A DNA stretch of 64,000 nucleotides, taken from positions 35,548 through 99,547 of the forward strand of contig JAUIKE010000004.1 of the NCBI GenBank assembly GCA_030430845.1. Direction: 5' to 3'. Source of the DNA: Bacteroidia bacterium (lineage in GTDB: Bacteria; Bacteroidota; Bacteroidia; Chitinophagales; Saprospiraceae). Made by a program: the position numbers and the translations under genes. Below the pieces are notes generated by a model. It was not told the origin of the DNA and did no database searches. It was given only the letters and a program-made list of their open reading frames with translations. This document shows, piece by piece, positions 26,536 to 35,115 of this stretch. Positions within the stretch are counted from its first letter, which is position 1, and each line of letters opens with the position of its first letter.

Positions 26536-27012
26536 TTAAGATTCAATCCATTCGATGATTTTTTCATCTAAAGGACTGGTGGTGGAAGGATAATGACCGA
26601 TGAGATGCCCCTCTTCATCAATTAAATATTTATAGAAATTCCATTGCACTTCGCTGTCTTCAAGGCCATTGAGGCTTTTTTGAGTCAGCCATTGATACAA
26701 TGGAGAGGGGTCAGGGCTTTTTATACGAATCTTGGCAGCCATTGGAAAGCTAACCTGATATCTTGATGTACAAAAAAGACGAATCTCCTCGTTAGTGCCT
26801 GGTTCCTGGCCTCCAAAATCATTACTGGGGATACCGACAAGCACCAGGCGATCTTTAAAATGATCATATAGTTCCTGCAATTGTTGGTACTGTGGAGTGA
26901 AGCCGCATTCAGAGGCGACGTTCACAATCAATATCTTCTTTCCCTTGAACCGGGCGAAATTTATATCGTTATCTTCTAAACCTTTGATCTTAAACTGATA
27001 AATAGCATTCAC
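26536..27012 (-). CDS. Glutathione peroxidase family thiol peroxidase
   Basis: 158 residues from a GTG start at 27010-27012; no in-frame ATG precedes the conserved N-terminus. The peroxidatic residue is a cysteine in NVASECGFTPQY (C36). Gln70 in NDFGGQEP and the Trp/Asn of VQWNFYKYL complete the catalytic tetrad. The usual second cysteine of thioredoxin-dependent plant-type members in the P-C-N-x-F-G position is serine here (IPSNDFGGQEP), so any resolving cysteine must be elsewhere. Cytoplasmic peroxide removal is the likely role. Confidence 0.92.
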   Translation of the reverse strand: MNAIYQFKIKGLEDNDINFARFKGKKILIVNVASECGFTPQYQQLQELYDHFKDRLVLVGIPSNDFGGQEPGTNEEIRLFCTSRYQVSFPMAAKIRIKSPDPSPLYQWLTQKSLNGLEDSEVQWNFYKYLIDEEGHLIGHYPSTTSPLDEKIIEWIES

Positions 27013-27041
27013 GTCCGTTCGCTATTTCATTTTGTTAAAAA

Positions 27042-27049
27042 CAAATATA
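27042..27049 (-). promoter_or_regulatory. -7 promoter element TATATTTG for glutathione peroxidase gene
   Basis: The minus strand reads TATATTTG, an exact TAnnTTTG match, about 30 nt upstream of the GTG start. No strong -33 box. Confidence 0.4.
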
Positions 27050-27150
27050 GACAATTTTGTAGGTAGTAGCTAATGGATGATATAATAAATCTATTTAATG
27101 GAGAGAATGGTCTTCTTTAATTCGAATTATACTGCAAAACCTTCCTTCCT

Positions 27151-27158
27151 TATTTTTG
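27151..27158 (+). promoter_or_regulatory. -7 promoter element TATTTTTG for pterin synthase gene
   Basis: TATTTTTG matches TAnnTTTG exactly and lies 23 bp before the ATG at 27182. With 27042-27049 it makes a divergent promoter pair in this intergenic region. The -33 box is weak. Confidence 0.45.
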
Positions 27159-27181
27159 TTTGCAAATTAAAATAGACTAGC

Positions 27182-27589
27182 ATGCGCATCGCTGTATACA
27201 GAAAGGCTCACTTTAATGCGGCTCACCGGCTTCACAATCCCAATTGGTCGGATGAGAAAAATGAACGGGTTTTCGGCCTGTGTAATAATCCTAATTATCA
27301 TGGACATAATTACGAACTGGAGGTGAAAGTGGTCGGAGAAGTGGACCCCGTTACGGGCTATTTGATTGATCTGAAAGTCTTAAAAGACATCATTCACGAT
27401 CAGGTAGAACTCCGTTTTGACCATAAAAACCTCAACCTGGACACGGAAGAATTCAAAAATTTAAATCCTACCGCTGAAAATATCTGCTATGTGATCTGGA
27501 CCATCCTGCGCGAACATTTGGATGATAAATACGAGATCGGCGTGCGGCTGTATGAGACGCCGAGGAATTTTGTAGAGTATCCTGCCTGA
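27182..27589 (+). CDS. 6-pyruvoyl-tetrahydropterin / 6-carboxytetrahydropterin synthase family
   Basis: 135 residues. Zinc ligands are H15 (FNAAHRL) and H40/H42 (NYHGHNY), the catalytic cysteine is C34 (FGLCNNPNYH), and the substrate-pterin glutamate lies in LYETPRNFVEY. In bacteria this family is usually QueD in queuosine synthesis, but members with the spacing seen here, FGLCNNPNYHGHNY, are also close to PTPS of biopterin synthesis. No queC/queE is nearby, so the exact role is left open. Confidence 0.88.
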   Translation: MRIAVYRKAHFNAAHRLHNPNWSDEKNERVFGLCNNPNYHGHNYELEVKVVGEVDPVTGYLIDLKVLKDIIHDQVELRFDHKNLNLDTEEFKNLNPTAENICYVIWTILREHLDDKYEIGVRLYETPRNFVEYPA

Positions 27590-27804
27590 GTTTTTTGTAT
27601 AGAAAAAGGTTTTGGGTGCTTATTATTAGTTTTAGGCCATGATTATTATGAATAAGGTAAAGAATGTACGTGTTTTTGCCTCGTTGATATCCTTTCAGCC
27701 TTTATTTGTACTAATATGCCCTTTTTTTGTACTTGGTAGCTGAGCTGTAAACATCCCATCTTTGTGCCATCCTTCACGCAAAGCACATTAAATCACGGCC
27801 TAGT

Positions 27805-28476
27805 ATGAAAACGTTCCAAACCATCAACAAAGCTTACAACGAGGTCTTCCAGCCCGATCAGATGAGCATTGGCCTGGTGATCCCTATTGAAAACTATGCA
27901 TCCGGGCCCGTCCCCGCCATGGAACATCACCTCAAAAGGGTACAATTGGCAGAACAATTGGGCTTTAAGGCCGTTTGGGTGCGCGATGTGCCGCTTCATG
28001 TGCCTTCTTTCGGGGATGCAGGACAAACCTTTGATCCCTTTACCTACCTGGGCTATCTGGCGGGGCAAACTCAACAAATAGCGCTGGGTGTTGCCAGTGT
28101 GGCCTTACCTTTGCATCATCCGATGCATGTGGCTAAGTCCGCCGCCACCATCGACCAATTGTCGGGGGGCAGGCTGATCCTGGGCGTAGCTTCAGGCGAT
28201 CGCTTTGAAGAGTATCCCGCTCTGGGAATGGACCACGGCGGCCGGGGCAAGCTGTTCAGAGAGGCTTTTGCTTATATTAGGGAGGCCCGACAGGATTTTC
28301 CCGTTTTGGCCACCAAGCATTTAGTGGAGTATTTTCATCAATTGAAAAATATCGGCGTCAACCACCTGGCTATTAACCTGCGCTTTAATGCCGGCGAAAT
28401 AGAACGAAGCATGACATTCCTGGCCGAAAAAGTGCTGCCTCATTTTCATAAGCGTACAAAAAAAGTTACATCATGA
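27805..28476 (+). CDS. Luciferase-like monooxygenase, apparently internally deleted
   Basis: 223 residues against about 310-330 for the family. The first 165 residues follow the LLM class oxidoreductase pattern (IENYASGPVPAMEHHLKRVQ, LGFKAVWVRDVPLHVPSFGD, ATIDQLSGGRLILGVASGDR). The sequence then jumps from FREAFAYIREARQDFPVL straight to HLVEYFHQLKNIGVNHLAIN, which is the C-terminal end of the family. About 95-100 residues forming the middle of the barrel (normally the flavin phosphate side) are missing without a frameshift. It may be non-functional. The downstream SDR gene overlaps its stop by four bases. Confidence 0.75.
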   Translation: MKTFQTINKAYNEVFQPDQMSIGLVIPIENYASGPVPAMEHHLKRVQLAEQLGFKAVWVRDVPLHVPSFGDAGQTFDPFTYLGYLAGQTQQIALGVASVALPLHHPMHVAKSAATIDQLSGGRLILGVASGDRFEEYPALGMDHGGRGKLFREAFAYIREARQDFPVLATKHLVEYFHQLKNIGVNHLAINLRFNAGEIERSMTFLAEKVLPHFHKRTKKVTS

Positions 28477-29273
28477 CAAAAACCATTCTCATAACCGGCA
28501 GTACAGACGGAATCGGAAAGCTGACTGCCGAAAAATTAGCCCAGGAAGGGCATGAAGTTTACCTGCACGGAAGAAATCAGGAAAAACTGGCGAAAGTAGT
28601 GGAGGAGCTTCAAAAGCAAAGCAATAACAAAAAGATAAAAGGCTTTGTGGCCGATTTTTCTGACCTGGACGCGGTCAGGAAAATGGCGGACCAAGTCAAC
28701 AAGGAATTATCGAAACTTGATGTGCTCATTAATAATGCGGGCGTTTACAAAAGTCCCGTTTCTCAGAATAAAGACGGTTTGGACATTCGTTTCGTCGTCA
28801 ATTACTTAGCGCCCTACCTGCTTACGAAGACCTTCGGTCCACTATTAGAAAAAAGCAACGAAGCTCGGGTCATCAATTTGAGCTCTGCGGCGCAGGATTC
28901 GGTATCGCTCGATGCATTGGCCGGGAATTCCACTTTAAGCATGCGCGAGGCTTATGCACAAAGCAAACTGGCCCTGACCATGTGGAGTTTTTATTTGGCT
29001 CGTACCCGCCCTGACATGGCTGTTATTGCCGTGAATCCGGGCTCCTTACTCAATACGAATATGGTAAGAGAGGCCTTCGGCCGGTCGTGGTCTTCGCCCG
29101 ATAAAGGAGCTAATATATTACATGACCTGGCTGTTAAGGAAGAATACCAGGATGTAACGGGGAAATACTTTGACAATGACCGGGGCGGGTTCGGCGATGC
29201 TCATCCGGATGCCTATAATGAGGGGGAAATTGAACACTTGATAGAGCTGACTGAAAAGCTTATTTCAGATTGA
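28473..29273 (+). CDS. Short-chain dehydrogenase/reductase
   Basis: 266 residues. Cofactor motif TGSTDGIG (8-15), NNAG (87-90), active-site serine in VINLSSAAQ (137-138) and the Y161-x3-K165 pair in AYAQSKLAL. H32-G33-R34 after the second strand favours NADP. ATG overlaps the preceding stop (ATGA), so it was co-transcribed with the flavin monooxygenase gene. Substrate unknown. Confidence 0.9.
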   Translation: MTKTILITGSTDGIGKLTAEKLAQEGHEVYLHGRNQEKLAKVVEELQKQSNNKKIKGFVADFSDLDAVRKMADQVNKELSKLDVLINNAGVYKSPVSQNKDGLDIRFVVNYLAPYLLTKTFGPLLEKSNEARVINLSSAAQDSVSLDALAGNSTLSMREAYAQSKLALTMWSFYLARTRPDMAVIAVNPGSLLNTNMVREAFGRSWSSPDKGANILHDLAVKEEYQDVTGKYFDNDRGGFGDAHPDAYNEGEIEHLIELTEKLISD

Positions 29274-29300
29274 GGCCTTTTTGTTAGCTAAAAATATCCT

Positions 29301-29336
29301 TTTAGGGAGTGTTTTTGAAAAAAAACACTCCCTAAA
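29301..29336. terminator. Perfect 16-bp hairpin with GAAA tetraloop between convergent genes
   Basis: Arms 29301-29316 (TTTAGGGAGTGTTTTT) and 29321-29336 with loop GAAA, directly before the stop codon of the minus AraC gene (29338-29340). Confidence 0.8.
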
Positions 29337-29337
29337 T

Positions 29338-30219
29338 TCAGCAACTGCTTCGTTTTAACAACTGATACTCTCCTTCCTTTTTAAAATCGCGGATGGACAT
29401 ACCCGTATACCTTTTGAAAGTCTTGGACAGGTGGCTGACATCCGTAAAGCTCAGTTCTTCTGCGATTTCGGTGAGGTTGTAATCCGAATTAAGCAATCGG
29501 ATCTCGACGAGCCGGAGTTTGGCTTTGATGATATACTCTCTTAAGGGCATATTCACTTTTTTGCGAAAAAACTCACTCAGGTAAGTGGGCGACAGCAAAA
29601 ACTGCTTGGCCAGGTGGTTTACTTTTAGTAATTCAGGTTCGGCGATATTTTCGTTGATGTAACTCAGCAATTTGACGATGCGCTCGTCCTGATCGCCGGA
29701 GACTTCCACTTCGTAGAAGTTGCTCTGCTTGATATTACGCAGCAGGATTTCCAGTATACCCGTCATCAAACTTTTGATCAGGGTTTCGGAGCCGAAGCCG
29801 TAATTGCTGTTTTCCTTCAAGATCAGATCGATGAGGGTGAAAATGTGCTGACGGTCCAGTTCATTGTGGATGATGTCGCCAGGGAGTTGGTTGTAATTGG
29901 ATAAAATATAGGCTGCTTCCTTAAACCACTCGTATTGACTGACGGCGTCGCGGGCGTTGGCGTGAAAAAAGCTGGAGGTGAATTTCAGAAAAACGAAGCG
30001 AGTCGGATCATCGATCTGAAAGGAATGACATTTAAGCGGGGGCAGCAAAAACATGCTTCCTTTTCTGTAGGGATATTCATTGTAGTTAATGCACTGCGTA
30101 CCCGAGCCTTCCTTGATGAGTACCAACTCAAAAAAGTTGTTCTTCACAGGACGTTGCCGCCACTCGCTCAGTTTAATTTCTTGTATTTCAAAAGGTTTAA
30201 ATGCTTCTAAAACCTGCAT
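29338..30219 (-). CDS. AraC-family transcriptional regulator
   Basis: 293 residues. An N-terminal cupin-like ligand/arm domain (residues 15-150, with GTQCINYNEYPYRKGSMFLL and PPLKCHSFQI) precedes two HTH units: LAKQFLLSPTYLSEFFRKKV (about 205-225) and TEIAEELSFTDVSHLSKTFK (about 255-274). It is divergent from the zinc-type alcohol dehydrogenase-like gene across 160 bp, so that gene is the obvious candidate target. The SDR and LLM genes on its other side may be part of the same response. Confidence 0.9.
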   Translation of the reverse strand: MQVLEAFKPFEIQEIKLSEWRQRPVKNNFFELVLIKEGSGTQCINYNEYPYRKGSMFLLPPLKCHSFQIDDPTRFVFLKFTSSFFHANARDAVSQYEWFKEAAYILSNYNQLPGDIIHNELDRQHIFTLIDLILKENSNYGFGSETLIKSLMTGILEILLRNIKQSNFYEVEVSGDQDERIVKLLSYINENIAEPELLKVNHLAKQFLLSPTYLSEFFRKKVNMPLREYIIKAKLRLVEIRLLNSDYNLTEIAEELSFTDVSHLSKTFKRYTGMSIRDFKKEGEYQLLKRSSC

Positions 30220-30235
30220 GATGCTGTTTTTTTCT

Positions 30236-30243
30236 CAAAACTA
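30236..30243 (-). promoter_or_regulatory. -7-like element TAGTTTTG for the AraC gene
   Basis: The minus strand reads TAGTTTTG (TAnnTTTG), about 17 nt before the start codon, close for a -7 box. No clear -33 box. The shared 160-bp intergenic region probably also holds regulator binding sites. Confidence 0.3.
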
Positions 30244-30379
30244 AAGAAAATAGGAGTGTGAATCCAGTTTGTTTACCTTTTAAAACCTTTTAAAATACAA
30301 TATTAACCTTTTTAGTTACCTCGTGAGTAAGGATGATTTCCTGCATTTTTGTATTAAACCAATAACAATATACCAAAAC

Positions 30380-31393
30380 ATGAAAGCCATAGGATTCAAA
30401 CAATCACTTCCTATAACAGAAGAAAACAGTTTTATCGAGTTCGAAGCCGAAAAACCGGACCCAAAAGCTTATGATCTCCTGGTCAGCGTAAAAGCCAATT
30501 CCGTGAACCCAGTCGATTTTAAAATCCGCCAGATGGCCGCCACTGGTACTGTGCTCGACAGTCCCAAGATAATAGGCTGGGATGCCGCCGGGGTGGTCGA
30601 AGCAGTAGGTGATAAAGTGACCAGCTTCAAGGTCGGAGACGAGGTGTATTATGCCGGCGACCTGACCCGTAGCGGCAGCAATGCGGAGTACCAATTGGTG
30701 GACGAACGAATTGTGGGGCTTAAACCCCAAAGCCTGAGCATGGCAGCAGCAGCAGCCATCCCCTTAACCGGCCTGACGGCCTACGAGGCACTTTTTGACC
30801 GCATCCGGATCGATCCGGAAAAGGACAAAGACAAATCCGTTTTGATCCTGGCCGGGGCCGGAGGCGTAGGTTCCATCGCTATACAATTAGCTAAAAAACT
30901 GACTGGCCTGACTGTCATCGCAACCGCTTCACGCCCCGATTCTCAGCAGTGGTGTACGGATATGGGAGCTGACTTTGTGGTGAACCATTATGACTTAAAG
31001 GCAGAACTGGATAAAATCGGTCATAGTCAGGTCGATTACATCATGGATTTTGTGGACATCAATGCGTATTGGGAAACGGTGGCAGAGATCATCAAGCCGC
31101 AGGGGCACATTGTGTCCATTACAGGCAGCGATGAACCCCTGAATCTGAGTTTGCTCAAAAGCAAGAGCGTCAGCTTTTCCTGGGAGTTGATGTATACTCG
31201 TTCTATGTTCACTACCGATGACATCGATCGACAGCACTTTATCCTGAATCATATGGCTGAACTGCTGGATGAGGGAACACTGAAAACGACCTTAACGACT
31301 ACCTTGGATGGCTTTACAGTGGAAAATCTGAAAAAAGCCCATCAAATGCAGGAGTCCGGAAAAACCATTGGCAAAACGGTGATTCAGTTTTAA
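30380..31393 (+). CDS. Zinc-type alcohol dehydrogenase-like / quinone oxidoreductase (MDR family)
   Basis: 337 residues from the ATG at 30380 (MKAIGFKQSLPITEENSFIE); the frame is open 19 codons further upstream but that part is not conserved in type. GroES-like domain with VKANSVNPVDFKIR and GWDAAGVVEAVGDKVTSFKV, nucleotide motif AGAGGVGSIAIQLAKKL (about 155-171), and VENLKKAHQMQESGKTIGK at the end. The zinc-binding cysteines and histidines of classical alcohol dehydrogenases are absent, fitting the zinc-free ZADH-like branch. Probably NADPH-dependent reduction of quinones or enones; likely controlled by the divergent AraC regulator. Confidence 0.9.
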   Translation: MKAIGFKQSLPITEENSFIEFEAEKPDPKAYDLLVSVKANSVNPVDFKIRQMAATGTVLDSPKIIGWDAAGVVEAVGDKVTSFKVGDEVYYAGDLTRSGSNAEYQLVDERIVGLKPQSLSMAAAAAIPLTGLTAYEALFDRIRIDPEKDKDKSVLILAGAGGVGSIAIQLAKKLTGLTVIATASRPDSQQWCTDMGADFVVNHYDLKAELDKIGHSQVDYIMDFVDINAYWETVAEIIKPQGHIVSITGSDEPLNLSLLKSKSVSFSWELMYTRSMFTTDDIDRQHFILNHMAELLDEGTLKTTLTTTLDGFTVENLKKAHQMQESGKTIGKTVIQF

Positions 31394-31559
31394 AAATCTT
31401 TAAAAGAGGGAATGACATGGGCTGCCACCTATGTTATTCCTTCTTTTTCACCTGTTATTCGGTTGTTAAAAATCCTCCAACTGCCGGTAGTTTAACTAAC
31501 TTTATTGTTGTTCAGAGTTCTGAACCATCATTTTTCACAGTTAAATTTAAAATGCCGGT

Positions 31560-32315
31560 ATGAAAAACATGTGTAATCACCTCCTTGTATTCCTTGTCGC
31601 AGTCCTCTCTTTTCCGCTAACCCTTTCCGCTCAAAACGAATCGACCAATGAATTGAACTACGAAGTAAACAGAGTCTATCCCTATATTTCCATTACAAAA
31701 GAAAAGTTAGCGGACGCCCAGACGCTGATGGACCTCAACCCTCATTATCAGGCATCCTGGATTAAAGAATATTTTTCGGTAGAAATTACGGCTAGTCTGA
31801 AGGGCGTACAAAAACAGGAAGTTGGAAAAAATGAGATGTTGACTCCTGAACAAAAAGAGCTCATCCTCAGGGCGGATGCCGGTACGGACATTACCGTGAA
31901 CGTCCGCTATCTGCCTAATAACAATCTAAAACACAATGACCCGAAAGAACTCCCTTTTTCTTTTTCGATTGAGCCGGATATTGACGCGACCTACCCCGGC
32001 GGGCAGGAACAGTTGAGAAAATATTTAAAAGCAAGCGCTGTTGATAAGATCCCTGACGGCACTTTCGAAGGATATGATTTGGCTGCCGTGAAATTTACGA
32101 TTGATGCAAATGGTGTGGTCACCGATGTGCAGCTTTTCTGGCCTTCAAAGAATGAAGTTGTAGATGAGTTATTGCTTGCCACGGTTCGTACCATGCCCCA
32201 ATGGAGGCCGGCAGCCTTTTCCAACGGCACCAAAGTGAAGCAGGAGTTTGTTTTTACCGCCGGTAACATGGACAACTGTGTAGTGCCGCTGCTGAATATT
32301 CGGCGCGATTATTAG
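31560..32315 (+). CDS. Secreted TonB C-terminal domain-like protein
   Basis: 251 residues. Signal peptide (LLVFLVAVLSFPLTLSAQ). Residues 140-235 follow the TonB-C pattern with YPGGQEQLRKYL, AVKFTIDANGVVTDVQLFWP and LLATVRTMPQWRPAAFSNGT. The N-terminal half is of unknown fold. No membrane anchor, so a free periplasmic TonB-C domain protein, similar in class to the 1024-1470 gene. Confidence 0.78.
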   Translation: MKNMCNHLLVFLVAVLSFPLTLSAQNESTNELNYEVNRVYPYISITKEKLADAQTLMDLNPHYQASWIKEYFSVEITASLKGVQKQEVGKNEMLTPEQKELILRADAGTDITVNVRYLPNNNLKHNDPKELPFSFSIEPDIDATYPGGQEQLRKYLKASAVDKIPDGTFEGYDLAAVKFTIDANGVVTDVQLFWPSKNEVVDELLLATVRTMPQWRPAAFSNGTKVKQEFVFTAGNMDNCVVPLLNIRRDY

Positions 32316-32411
32316 GCCATAATTTGAGAGGTTAAGCTGTTTGGCGGCCAGCGGCACCTTATATATTTTTTCAAAAGTGCGTAAGGTCAGGTATTTAATA
32401 TACTCTTAATG

Positions 32412-32441
32412 AACTTTCTATCCAGACCTGGGTAGAAAGTT
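32412..32441 (+). terminator. Hairpin after the TonB-C-like gene
   Basis: AACTTTCTA (32412-32420) pairs with TAGAAAGTT (32433-32441), followed by a T-rich run (TTTGTTATTTT). A classical intrinsic terminator form, unlike the loop-poor palindromes elsewhere. Confidence 0.55.
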
Positions 32442-32488
32442 TGTTATTTTAAGCTCCTGGATACTATAACACCCGATAAAAACAAAAA

Positions 32489-33988
32489 ATGAATGCGATC
32501 TGCCCGCTTTGTGACCGCCCGACTGGCTGCCTGAGATCAAAAATAGATCAACAAAACGGCCGTATTTTCTCTCTTTTTATTGTTGTTTTCTTCCTGGCTT
32601 TACCCTGTCTACTTGTTTCTCAAACCCTATCTAGTCTGGGCGGAGGCAGCATTGTAGAACTGGAAAGTGCCCAGTCCTCCGTCACTCAAACCTGGGTGAC
32701 GGCCTCCATGGAACGCAGCGGCCACCACAGCCGCGTTCTGATACACCGGAGTGATGACAACGGCGCATCCTGGATGCTGGTAGATTCGATCACTCCTTAT
32801 ACGGGAGATAGTGAGATCCCTGATCCCGTTATCACAGCCGATGGTGCCGGCAACTTTTATCTGGTCGTCATGAGGGTGTTTAATCGCACTCCGCCTTCTG
32901 CTACGGTTGTTGATCTGGAGCTGTATCGGTCAGAAGATGACGGCCGAAGTTGGAGCTATATCAGCTCGCCTCATAAGGAGGATGTGATCGCTGATTATCC
33001 CCAGCTTATTTCGGGCGGTAATAGCGAACTTTTTCTGGTTTATTCGAACCTTCGTGAGTTTCCGGTGGTGGAAAACGCTCCGCTGGTTTTTCGAAAGTCG
33101 GTGGATGGAGGGGTGAGCTGGAGTTCTAAAATACAACTTGACATGGACAGTGTTTCTAGTATCGGGGCCGATATTTCGCTTGCTCAGAACGGGAGCTTGA
33201 TCATCACCAGCGGAAATCGGAAGGATGCTAACATTTACAGCTATATCAGCGAAGACCAGGGCGAGAGCTGGTCGAAACTCGAAGTGTTTAGTAATCCAAA
33301 TGAAGAAATGGGCTACATTACAAAGCCTGTTTCAAACCCTACTTTCAGCCATTTTGGGGTGATAGCCCATAAGGCCCATCAGGAAAGCACGCCTATTGTA
33401 TTTCATGCCTGGTATGACGAAGCCGTACAGTCTAGTGTGTTGGCAGAAGGTGCTTATGCGCAGGGGATCATGGATGCTAGTGGAACTATTCACATTGTTT
33501 ATAACAAAAAAGAAAATTCGGGTTTTGTGATTAATTATCTTGTTTCTACAGATAAAGGCAGGACTTTTTCGGAACCGGTGGCTATTTTTTCCGGTGCTTA
33601 CACCAGCAGTGCGCTTGGGGAGTATCAATCACTGGAGTTGGGGCAAGACGGCCTGTTCCATCTGACTTTTTGCGATTGGACGGATGATTCTAAGGGGAAA
33701 ACCCTCGTTTTTTCTCCATTAATTACTAAGGTAGAGCAAGCTGAAAAGAGTGCCTTCAAGGTTTTTCCCAACCCTACTACTGGAAAATTTAGCCTTGAAT
33801 TAACCGACGGGTTTAAGCCGCTTAGGATCAGGGTGATCAACCTGGAAGGCAAAACAATGCAGTCGTTCCCGATTCGGTCAAATAGGGGAAAACAAGAATT
33901 GGATATCACTAATTTGGATAAAGGAATGTACCTCCTCCGTTTGGAGGAACAAAACAGATACTTCGTTACCGCTATTTTGAAGTTATAA
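32489..33988 (+). CDS. Sialidase-fold (BNR repeat) secreted protein with T9SS type A sorting domain
   Basis: 499 residues. At least five Asp-box/BNR motifs are visible: RSDDNGASWM, RSEDDGRSWS, KSVDGGVSWS, SEDQGESWSK and STDKGRTFSE, which mark a six-bladed sialidase-type propeller. The end is a T9SS type A sorting domain (FKVFPNPTTGKFSLEL, LDKGMYLLRLEE). The signal peptide (FSLFIVVFFLALPCLLVS) follows an unusually long 27-residue start with a CPLCDRPTGC cysteine cluster. Sialidase catalytic Arg triad and Tyr/Glu are not obvious, so a binding or other hydrolase role is as likely. Confidence 0.85.
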   Translation: MNAICPLCDRPTGCLRSKIDQQNGRIFSLFIVVFFLALPCLLVSQTLSSLGGGSIVELESAQSSVTQTWVTASMERSGHHSRVLIHRSDDNGASWMLVDSITPYTGDSEIPDPVITADGAGNFYLVVMRVFNRTPPSATVVDLELYRSEDDGRSWSYISSPHKEDVIADYPQLISGGNSELFLVYSNLREFPVVENAPLVFRKSVDGGVSWSSKIQLDMDSVSSIGADISLAQNGSLIITSGNRKDANIYSYISEDQGESWSKLEVFSNPNEEMGYITKPVSNPTFSHFGVIAHKAHQESTPIVFHAWYDEAVQSSVLAEGAYAQGIMDASGTIHIVYNKKENSGFVINYLVSTDKGRTFSEPVAIFSGAYTSSALGEYQSLELGQDGLFHLTFCDWTDDSKGKTLVFSPLITKVEQAEKSAFKVFPNPTTGKFSLELTDGFKPLRIRVINLEGKTMQSFPIRSNRGKQELDITNLDKGMYLLRLEEQNRYFVTAILKL

Positions 33989-34010
33989 AAGAAGTTGTTT
34001 AAAGTAAGTA

Positions 34011-34754
34011 CTAAGGCCTGAAGCGATACTTGCTTACCCGCATCGTTTTTACCGACTGGCCCGTTTGATCCAGTAAGCTCACCAGATAAATGCCTTGAGG
34101 CAGGTCAAAAACGCTGTAGCTGGCACCGGGGTAGGCCGTGAAGGTCCTTATTCTGCGGCCAAGGATGTTGCGCACGACCACCTGGTCGATGTCCTGATCA
34201 TTGGTAATGCGGAAAGAATTGACGACCGGGTTCGGAAAAACGTAAATGTTTTCGAGTTCCTTTTGACTGAAAGTACTGGTAGAGGAACTGCTAACGGTAG
34301 CAGCCAGATCAATACTTGCAAGAATAGAATCCGGATTGTTGATTAATGAAAAATCGAGCATATAGTCGGCATTACCCGCCTGGCCGTTTGGTAGCAAGTA
34401 AAGCGTAAATACAAAATTGCTGTCCGGAGGTAATATGAAGGGCTCAAGTATCTGCGCGGATTCATTATAATTGGTATTAACAAAAGGCAACCAGCAGCGG
34501 TTATTATCACAGCCCTGCGTTTCCCAGTTCTCCGGTTGGTTGAGAACAAATCTTTCCCACTTTAACTTGAGTGTGTCAGTTGAATTATTGATTACATCTA
34601 TCTTCAACTCCAGCCTCAAAGTCAAATCACTTAAATCCACCATGAATTCTTCCTCCAATATAGTAGTAGATACCTTGAGTAAGGTATCTTGTGCTGTGGA
34701 GAACAGCGGCAGGAAGAGAATAAATAAAAAAGAAGCAAGTAAAGTTTTTTTCAT
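34011..34754 (-). CDS. T9SS type A sorting domain-containing protein
   Basis: 247 residues from the ATG at 34752-34754 (the TTG three codons earlier is unlikely). Signal peptide (KTLLASFLFILFLPLFSTAQ), a beta-sandwich-like body with many Asn/Asp residues (LELKIDVINNSTDTLKLKWE), and a C-terminal sorting domain from IYVFPNPVVNSFRITN to GIYLVSLLDQ. The convergent gene ends only 22 bp away and no palindrome lies between, unlike most convergent pairs here. Confidence 0.85.
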   Translation of the reverse strand: MKKTLLASFLFILFLPLFSTAQDTLLKVSTTILEEEFMVDLSDLTLRLELKIDVINNSTDTLKLKWERFVLNQPENWETQGCDNNRCWLPFVNTNYNESAQILEPFILPPDSNFVFTLYLLPNGQAGNADYMLDFSLINNPDSILASIDLAATVSSSSTSTFSQKELENIYVFPNPVVNSFRITNDQDIDQVVVRNILGRRIRTFTAYPGASYSVFDLPQGIYLVSLLDQTGQSVKTMRVSKYRFRP

Positions 34755-35115
34755 AACTGACAATTATTCACGGGATAATTAAATTAGGCGTATTTATTAG
34801 TTTTATAAGGAAACTTTCAGACAAATTCAATGACTTTTCTCTCTGATTTGTCTAAAAACACCATTAGATTGCAAATAAGCTAATATTTGGCGGAGTCGCA
34901 AGTGCCGGAAGGCTGTTTAATGCATAATTAACAGCTCAGCGACAGTTAAAGTATGGATTTATTATCCATTACTAATTTTTCTTAAAGAAAACTTAATCAA
35001 GCTTTGGCTGTCTTGGACAAGACAACAATGGTTAAGAAATGCCCTTAGTTTACAGCCAAAAAAATATAAAGTGCTTCAGCCGGAAGGCTGAAGTACTTTA
35101 AAAACCTATTTTCAT
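34755..35115. other. 361-bp non-coding divergent region
   Basis: AT-rich spacer between a divergent T9SS gene and the FAD oxidoreductase gene. Visible items are weak TTTG/TAnnT promoter-like runs, a GCCGGAAGGC inverted motif near 34903, and the hairpin at 35067-35100 directly before the next ATG. No coding frame is convincing. Confidence 0.5.
35067..35100 (+). terminator. Hairpin directly upstream of FAD oxidoreductase start
   Basis: Arms 35067-35081 and 35086-35100 (15 bp, one G-U) with loop GGAA. It ends 15 bp before the ATG at 35116, so it may be a leader attenuator or ribosome-access element rather than a gene-end terminator. Confidence 0.55.

Noticed and set aside
34755..35115. tRNA or structured RNA in the 361-bp gap
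   Set aside because: No cloverleaf or conserved tRNA arms were seen; only a hairpin before the next start codon.
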